A DNA stretch of 46,606 nt, taken from the NCBI GenBank assembly GCA_945861385.1, contig CAMAUI010000023.1, forward strand, positions 1 through 46,606, given 5' to 3'. The notes under the pieces were generated by a model. It searched no databases and was not told the origin of the DNA. It saw only the letters and a program-made list of their open reading frames with translations. Positions 41,787-46,606 of this stretch are shown here, in pieces. The stretch comes from Prosthecobacter debontii (GTDB taxonomy: Bacteria > Verrucomicrobiota > Verrucomicrobiia > Chthoniobacterales > Chthoniobacteraceae). Made by a program: the position numbers and the translations under genes. Position 1 is the stretch's first letter; each line of letters begins with the position of its first letter.

Positions 41787-42767
41787 CTACGCCAGCCACC
41801 CGACGCACTGGCGCGCCCAGTAGGTGATGATGAGGTCTGCGCCGGCACGCTTGAAGGCGGTCATCTGCTCCAGCACGGCCGCCCGTTCATCGAGCCAGCC
41901 GCGCTCCGTGGCCGCCTTCAGCATCGCGTATTCACCGCTCACGCTGAAAACCGCGGTCGGCAGCCCGAAGCGTTCCTTGATCCGCCACACGAGATCGAGG
42001 TACGGCAGGCCCGGTTTCACCATCACGATGTCCGCGCCCTCGGCCACATCCAGTTCCACTTCGCGCAATGCCTCCAGCGCATTTGCGGAGTCCATCTGGT
42101 AGGCCCGCCGGTCCCCCGCGCTGGGCGCGCTCTCCGCCGCGTCGCGGAACGGGCCGTAAAATGCGGACGCGAATTTCGCCGCGTAGCTCATGATCACCGT
42201 GTCGTGAAAACCCGCGTCATCCAGCCCCGCCCGGATCGCGCCGACGCGGCCATCCATCATGTCGCTCGGCGCGACCACATCCGCGCCCGCCCGCGCATGA
42301 GACACCGCCGTGGCGACGAGCAGCTCCACCGAGGGATCGTTGTGAACATGCGGCACGCCTTCACGGAATTCGGTGATGCCGCAATGCCCGTGGCTCATGT
42401 ATTCGCAGAGGCATACATCAGTGACCACGATGAGACCCGGCAGCTCGCGCTTCAGCCGCCGCACCGCGCGCTGCACCACGCCATTCTCCGCGCAGGCCTG
42501 CGTCGCGCGCTCGTCCTTCCCGGCGGGAATCCCAAACAGGATCACTGCATGAACCCCCGCCTTGTGGGCTTCGGCGGCATCCTTCAGCAGTTCGTCCTCA
42601 TCGAGCTGGAACACTCCGGGCATGGACGCCACCGCTGCGCGGCCCTTGATTTTCTCCGAGACGAAAAGCGGCAGGATGAAATCCGCCGCGCCGAGTGTCG
42701 TCTCGCGCACGAGGGCGCGGAGTTGTGGCGAGGAGCGGAGTCGGCGTGGACGGCGCAGAAGATTCAT
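41787..42767 (-). CDS. hemB: Delta-aminolevulinic acid dehydratase (porphobilinogen synthase)
   Basis: Joins two 5-aminolevulinate molecules to porphobilinogen in haem synthesis. The 326-residue protein has the zinc-site motif VVTDVCLCEYMSHGHCGI with three Cys, so it is a zinc-type enzyme. It also has the catalytic Lys regions MSYAAKFASAFYGPFRDAAE and VMVKPGLPYLD. APSDMMDGRVGAIR is also typical. I chose ATG 42767 at the family start. Its haem product links it in function to the ResB/CcsA system at the other end of the window, but not in location. Confidence 0.95.
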   Translation of the reverse strand: MNLLRRPRRLRSSPQLRALVRETTLGAADFILPLFVSEKIKGRAAVASMPGVFQLDEDELLKDAAEAHKAGVHAVILFGIPAGKDERATQACAENGVVQRAVRRLKRELPGLIVVTDVCLCEYMSHGHCGITEFREGVPHVHNDPSVELLVATAVSHARAGADVVAPSDMMDGRVGAIRAGLDDAGFHDTVIMSYAAKFASAFYGPFRDAAESAPSAGDRRAYQMDSANALEALREVELDVAEGADIVMVKPGLPYLDLVWRIKERFGLPTAVFSVSGEYAMLKAATERGWLDERAAVLEQMTAFKRAGADLIITYWARQCVGWLA

Positions 42768-42782
42768 GGCCTGCGGTTTTAG

Positions 42783-43487
42783 ATGGCAGTGGGCGAAGTG
42801 CAAGCGGTAGGCAGTGGGCAGCAGCAACATCGCCTCGTGTCCAAGCCAGCCACCGCGCACAAAATCACACTTCTCCAATCCCTCGCCAGCTTCGTCGGCG
42901 GCGCATTGCTGAAGCTGCTCGCGTGGACCCTCCGTGTGCGCTTGCGCGATGACGCGGGCGTTTACGACCTCCGCCGGAAAACCCCCGTCATTCTCTGCAT
43001 CTGGCACAACCGGCTGCTCGGCGCAGTGCTCGGCGATTATCGCGCGCGCAGGCGCCGCCCGATGCCGCGCAGCGTCCTGACAAGCGCGAGCAGGGATGGC
43101 GGATGGCTGGCGGCGATCGCACGGCGTTTCCGCATGGGCGCGGTTCGCGGGAGCAGCTCGCGGCGCGGTGCGGCGGCGCTGCTGGAAATTACCCGGCACC
43201 TCGGCGCCGGCGGCGACATCGCGATCACGCCGGACGGGCCGCGCGGCCCGAACTACGCCATCGCCCCCGGCATCATCTACCTCGCGCAGCGCACGGGTGT
43301 GCGGATCGTGCCCGTGGAAGTCCAGGTCTCCCGGAAGTGGCATCTCGGCAGGAAGTGGGACGCCCTCTGGATTCCGGTGCCGTTTGCGAAAGTGACGATC
43401 GTTTTGCACCCACCGATGAACATCGCGCAGGGAACCCCTGTTGACACCGCCACCGCGCAGGTGGATGCCGCGATGGGCGCGAAATAG
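42783..43487 (+). CDS. Lysophospholipid acyltransferase-like protein (DUF374)
   Basis: A DUF374 protein of the acyltransferase superfamily that includes LpxL-type enzymes. The blocks are [18 protein letters not shown] (active-site His region), [37 protein letters not shown] and [13 protein letters not shown] hydrophobic N-terminal segment may bind the membrane. The start is uncertain: ATG 42783 gives 234 residues, but its first 18 are encoded by GCAGTGGGC-type repeats; GTG 42837 gives 216 residues and a more usual beginning. Its role is probably lipid A or phospholipid acylation, from the family only. Confidence 0.82.
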   Translation: MAVGEVQAVGSGQQQHRLVSKPATAHKITLLQSLASFVGGALLKLLAWTLRVRLRDDAGVYDLRRKTPVILCIWHNRLLGAVLGDYRARRRRPMPRSVLTSASRDGGWLAAIARRFRMGAVRGSSSRRGAAALLEITRHLGAGGDIAITPDGPRGPNYAIAPGIIYLAQRTGVRIVPVEVQVSRKWHLGRKWDALWIPVPFAKVTIVLHPPMNIAQGTPVDTATAQVDAAMGAK

Positions 43488-43579
43488 CCGCGGAACGTGG
43501 CGGTCCGGCCAGCGCCACCCGCTGCCACGTCGTGCTTCCGTGCTTGCCCACGCCTTCCTCCTTCCGCCTTCATCCTGCC

Positions 43580-44458
43580 ATGACGCTCATTGACGGCAAA
43601 GCCATCGCAGCACGCATCAACGAGGAAACCCGCGCATCCGTCGCGGCATTGAAAGCACGCGGCATCACTCCAGGGCTCGCCGTGGTGATCGTTGGCGACG
43701 ACCCGGCTTCGCACGCATACGTCCGCAGCAAGGAAAAGACGGCGCGCGACATCGGCATGCACAGCGTGAAAATCGAGCTGCCTCGGGAGACGACGCAGGA
43801 GGAACTTCTCGCGCAGGTTCGCAGACTCAATGCCGATCCGCTCATCCACGGCATCCTCGTGCAATCGCCGCCGCCGCGGCACATTGATGAACGCGTCGTG
43901 ATCGGGAGCCTGGATCCGCGCAAGGACGTGGATGGCTTCCATCCCGTGAACGTCGCGAAGGTCGCCCTCGGCGATCCCGATGCGTTCGTGCCATGCACGC
44001 CGCTCGGCTGCCAGCGGCTGCTCCTCGAAAGCGGCATCCAGATCGCGGGCGCGGATGTCGTCGTGCTCGGACGCAGCATGATCGTGGGAAAGCCGCTGGC
44101 GCTTTTGCTCATGAACAAGGGCCGTGGCGGCGATGCGACCGTCACCGTCGCGCACTCCCGCACACGCGACCTCGCGGAAGTCTGCCGCCGCGCCGACATC
44201 CTCGTCGCCGCGATCGGGCAGCCGGAATTTGTGAAGGCGGACATGGTGCGCGAGGGCGCGGTGGTCATTGATGTGGGCATCAATCGCATCGCCGATCCGT
44301 CCTCGCCGAAAGGCGCGAGGCTCGTTGGCGACGTGGCATTCGCCGAGGTCGCCGCCAAGTGCAGCGCGATCACCCCCGTGCCCGGCGGCGTGGGGCCGAT
44401 GACCATCGCGATGCTCATGCACAACACCGTGCTCGCAGCCGAGAGGATCGGGAAGTGA
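43580..44458 (+). CDS. folD: Methylenetetrahydrofolate dehydrogenase/cyclohydrolase
   Basis: Bifunctional folate enzyme interconverting 5,10-methylene- and 10-formyl-tetrahydrofolate. The 292-residue protein has the catalytic Lys region [30 protein letters not shown] and [13 protein letters not shown]. The NADP loop is [20 protein letters not shown], and the protein ends [20 protein letters not shown]. The usual QLPLP segment reads QSPPP here, a mild variation next to the active site. Its stop overlaps the next gene as GTGA. Confidence 0.95.
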   Translation: MTLIDGKAIAARINEETRASVAALKARGITPGLAVVIVGDDPASHAYVRSKEKTARDIGMHSVKIELPRETTQEELLAQVRRLNADPLIHGILVQSPPPRHIDERVVIGSLDPRKDVDGFHPVNVAKVALGDPDAFVPCTPLGCQRLLLESGIQIAGADVVVLGRSMIVGKPLALLLMNKGRGGDATVTVAHSRTRDLAEVCRRADILVAAIGQPEFVKADMVREGAVVIDVGINRIADPSSPKGARLVGDVAFAEVAAKCSAITPVPGGVGPMTIAMLMHNTVLAAERIGK

Positions 44459-45426
44459 GCCGCGCGCAATCCGCCTCGCTGCGGCTCGCATTTGCGACGG
44501 CGGCGTGGGGCCTGAGTTTCCCCACGGCAATCGCGGTGATGAAGGTGCAGGGAGATCTCATGCCCGGTCGTGCGGACTGGTTTCACGCAGCGTTCATCCT
44601 GCTCAATCGCATGGTGCTTGCGACCCTCGTGATGCTGCTGATCCTGCGCGGACGGGTGAAGGGGCTCACGCGGCTGGAAGTGCGGCAGGGCCTGGAACTG
44701 GGCCTTTTCGGCGGGCTCGGGATGCTGCTTCAGACAGATGCGCAGCACCACATCGCCGCGAGCACTTCCGCGTTTTTCACGCAGTTCACGTGCGTCTTTG
44801 TGCCGCTCTACGTGGCGCTGCGTTCGCGGCGCGTCCCCTCGGCAAAAATCGTGACGGCATGCCTGCTGGTGATCGCGGGTTGCGCGGTGCTGAGCGGCGT
44901 GCGGCTGGGCGAGATCGGGTTCGGGCGCGGCGAGTGGGAGACGATCCTGAGCGCGGTGCTTTTCACCGGGCAGATCGTCTGCCTCGAGCGCGCGGTATTT
45001 TCACCGAATGATGCGACGCGGACGGCGACGGTGATGTTTGCGGTGAAAGGCGCGTTGTTCGTCCCGTTTGTGCTCGCGGGCGGCGTGGCGGGCGCCGGGG
45101 CCGCGTTCGTTTCGCCACCGCTGATCGCGATGACGGTCATCCTCGCGCTGTTCTCCACGGTCTATTCGTACGTGACGATGACACGCTGGCAGCCGCACGT
45201 GACCTCCACGCAAGCCGGGCTGATCTACGCGAGCGAGCCGATCTTCGCGACATTGTGGGCGCTCTTTTTGCCCGGCCTGTTTTCCGCGTTCGCGGGCATC
45301 CAATACGCAAACGAGCACCTCACCCTGCGCTTTTTCATCGGCGGCACGCTCATCCTCGCGGCCAATGCCCTCGTCGTCTTCCGGCAGAACCAGCCGCCCC
45401 ACGGCGACCCCGCGCCGATGGCGTAG
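44455..45426 (+). CDS. DMT-superfamily (EamA) transporter
   Basis: A 323-residue membrane protein with about ten helices in two EamA repeats: the first repeat opens with [19 protein letters not shown], and the second holds [20 protein letters not shown]. Such proteins export or import small metabolites; the substrate is unknown. I chose GTG 44455, which overlaps the folD stop by 4 bases; the open frame upstream is inside folD. Likely co-transcribed with folD. Confidence 0.88.
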   Translation: MSRAQSASLRLAFATAAWGLSFPTAIAVMKVQGDLMPGRADWFHAAFILLNRMVLATLVMLLILRGRVKGLTRLEVRQGLELGLFGGLGMLLQTDAQHHIAASTSAFFTQFTCVFVPLYVALRSRRVPSAKIVTACLLVIAGCAVLSGVRLGEIGFGRGEWETILSAVLFTGQIVCLERAVFSPNDATRTATVMFAVKGALFVPFVLAGGVAGAGAAFVSPPLIAMTVILALFSTVYSYVTMTRWQPHVTSTQAGLIYASEPIFATLWALFLPGLFSAFAGIQYANEHLTLRFFIGGTLILAANALVVFRQNQPPHGDPAPMA

Positions 45427-45481
45427 CCTGCCGGGGTGAGGGAGGGACACCAGCGGGCTGGAGTCGGCAGCTTCGGCGTGA

Positions 45482-45600
45482 ATGCACAAGGAATTCATCC
45501 CACTCCGCCCCGGCATCGTGTGGGAGCTTTGGAACGAGCCGAACATCGCCCTCGCGAAGACCGTCGCCGCCGCGCTGGAAAAGGCGGGTCTCCGCGGCAG
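45482..45600 (+). pseudogene. Possible fragment of a glycoside hydrolase
   Basis: The translation from ATG 45482 contains GIVWELWNEPNI, the WE-(I/L)-WNEPN acid/base motif of clan GH-A glycoside hydrolases (GH5/39/51-type). It is followed by LAKTVAAALEKAG, which resembles the helix after that motif but with intervening residues missing. The frame then runs into a palindromic repeat and stops at 45709. The whole frame is only 75 residues, so at most a remnant survives. The similarity is short and may be chance. Confidence 0.4.
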
Positions 45601-45630
45601 ATCGCGCACCTTTCCGCCCGGAACGCCAGG

Positions 45631-45763
45631 GGGCGCATCTCAATTTTTGAGCACCGCTGGGGGCGGAAGTTCTTACTCTTGCTCGTGCTCTTGCTCAAAC
45701 AGGCTCTGAGCAAGAGCAGGAGCAGGAGAAAGAGAGCGACCTGCCAAAAACTGAGATGCGCCC
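45631..45763. repeat. Long imperfect inverted repeat element
   Basis: Outer arms 45631-45647 (GGGCGCATCTCAATTTT) and 45746-45763 are inverted copies with one mismatch. An inner palindrome at about 45674-45729 is built of CTCTTGCTC/GAGCAAGAG units. The whole element of about 133 bases could fold into one long interrupted hairpin. It lies in a 401-base gap between the DMT transporter and the NYN gene, next to the hydrolase-like fragment. It resembles a MITE in design, but no target duplication is evident. Confidence 0.7.
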
Positions 45764-45827
45764 AACGCCAGGGCATGCCGCAATTCGTCCTCGTGCGCGG
45801 TGCGGTGCGCGGGCACGGTGCCCGGCT

Positions 45828-46367
45828 GTGAAGCGATCAATTTCCAATCCGGCAGGTAATCAGCGCGTCCTCATCCTCGTGGACGAATCCAACATCACCA
45901 GCTCCGCGAAAGGCGCAGGGCGAAAGCTCGACTGGCTCGCCCTCCAGGAGCACCTCCTCGCCGGCCGCCAGCTCATCGAGACTGTCGTTTATGCGGGTCT
46001 CCCGCCCGCGATGCCCGAGTGGCAGGCGGAGCGGGATAAGAAGAACAAATTCCTCCACTGGCTCCGCAGCCACGGATTCATGGTCGTCTGCAAAGACGGC
46101 TCCCCGAGCGCCGACGCCCACTACAAGGCCAACGTGGACGTGCTCATGGCCATTGACGCCATCGAACTCACCGCGCAAATGGCCCCCGACGTGATCATCC
46201 TCGTCACCGGAGACGCCGACTTCGCCGACCTCGCCCTGCACATCCGCCGCCGCGGCATCCGAGTCGAAGCCGCCTCCACCGCGCCCACGATGGGTGCCGG
46301 GTTAAAGACCACCACCAACGCATTCATAGACCTCACGCCACTGCTGGCGAAGTTCGAGCGGCTATAG
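45828..46367 (+). CDS. NYN-domain (LabA/DUF88-like) nuclease
   Basis: A 179-residue PIN-like RNase-fold protein. The acidic sites are in RVLILVDESNITSSAK (first Asp and Asn), KANVDVLMAIDAIEL, and VIILVTGDADFADLALHI, as in NYN/LabA proteins that process RNA. GTG 45828 is the best start; the frame upstream overlaps the repeat element. Its 3' third is copied again at 46512. The stop TAG overlaps the first G of a GTGG REP. Confidence 0.85.
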   Translation: MKRSISNPAGNQRVLILVDESNITSSAKGAGRKLDWLALQEHLLAGRQLIETVVYAGLPPAMPEWQAERDKKNKFLHWLRSHGFMVVCKDGSPSADAHYKANVDVLMAIDAIELTAQMAPDVIILVTGDADFADLALHIRRRGIRVEAASTAPTMGAGLKTTTNAFIDLTPLLAKFERL

Positions 46368-46510
46368 TGGCGCAAGCTGCCAGCTTGCGAGAGCGGTGAG
46401 CGGGGGCATCGGAGGGAGCGAATGTGCAAGCGTGTGCGCCACCCGCTTTTCAAATTGAAAGCACACGGTGCTTGCGTGCGCGAATCAAGCAAGCTGGCAG
46501 CTTGCTCCAC
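46367..46510. repeat. Inverted pair of GTGG REPs after the NYN gene
   Basis: A plus-strand REP at 46367-46389 and a minus-strand REP at 46489-46510 face each other across about 100 bases. Both contain the 17-base palindrome GCAAGCTG-(C/G)-CAGCTTGC. Between them is an imperfect hairpin around 46420-46480 (TGTGCAAGCG... with TTTTCAAATTGAAA at its centre). The arrangement matches the pair at 9981-10127. Confidence 0.82.
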
Positions 46511-46511
46511 T

Positions 46512-46606
46512 CTCGCCCTGCACATCCGACGCCGCGGCATCCGAGTCGAAGCCGCCTCCACCGCGCCCACGATGGGTGCCGGGTTAAAGACCACCACCAA
46601 CGCATT
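46512..46606 (+). pseudogene. Partial second copy of the 3' end of the NYN gene
   Basis: Bases 46513-46606 repeat 46231-46324 with a single mismatch, 282 bases further on, and continue past the window edge. The copy starts in the middle of the NYN coding sequence, so it lacks a start and the first acidic site. With the REP pair it forms a duplicated unit of gene end plus REP. If the window edge is also a contig end, an assembly error is possible. Confidence 0.8.

Noticed and set aside
43494..43529. Possible hairpin terminator after the DUF374 gene
   Set aside because: ACGTGGC and GCCACGT can pair, but the loop is long and no T-run follows.

Overview
The window is a GC-rich, densely coded bacterial chromosome segment of about 40 protein genes, with no rRNA, tRNA, phage or transposase gene that I can see. 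The gene content points to the phylum Verrucomicrobiota, probably a Chthoniobacterales/Spartobacteria-like lineage. The evidence is System II cytochrome c maturation (ResB/CcsA), citramalate-based isoleucine synthesis (CimA), the futalosine menaquinone route (MqnD), a Ser/Thr kinase with an N-terminal zinc ribbon, and genes that mostly lack a Shine-Dalgarno sequence. The phylum is an inference; no marker RNA is present.

Layout. 0.4-8.1 kb (minus): an operon-like run cimA, a His-rich lipoprotein, resB, ccsA, a 106-residue unknown and a small kinase-like protein, with several 4-base overlaps. 8.2-10 kb: metG. 10-12.8 kb (minus): acyl carrier protein, MBOAT acyltransferase and SGNH-like protein, a probable glycan O-acylation cassette. 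12.9-13.4 kb: a broken intradiol dioxygenase fragment and a REP array. 13.4-16.7 kb: a secreted protein, holB, a membrane protein and a beta-barrel protein. 16.7-19.1 kb: ammonium transporter plus P-II protein with a candidate sigma-54 promoter and a strong terminator. 19.1-22.4 kb: lipoprotein, MTA phosphorylase, LysR regulator, YggS and a DUF971 protein. 22.4-27.8 kb (minus): a surface-polysaccharide group (asnB, GT4, sugar epimerase, RmlC-like cupin). 28-36.3 kb: cold-shock/DUF1294 fusion, GT2, L,D-transpeptidase, Ser/Thr kinase and hybrid histidine kinase. 36.5-41.7 kb: operon mqnD-purE-purK-sua5-murJ. 41.8-46.4 kb: hemB, a DUF374 acyltransferase, folD, a DMT transporter and a NYN nuclease.

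The most unusual feature is the repeat content. At least four distinct families of short palindromes begin with GTAG or GTGG, the signature of REP elements mobilised by RAYT (TnpA-REP) enzymes. They occur singly, as BIME-like inverted pairs and as a tandem array. They sit between genes, at gene ends where they encode C-terminal residues, and in frame inside asnB; an unrelated palindromic insert lies in metG. Two REP-associated partial gene duplications (5' end of the cupin gene, 3' end of the NYN gene) and two gene fragments lie next to them. Other candidates for something new are the (HXX)5 lipoprotein coupled to ResB/CcsA and the ACP-MBOAT-SGNH cassette without an adenylating enzyme.
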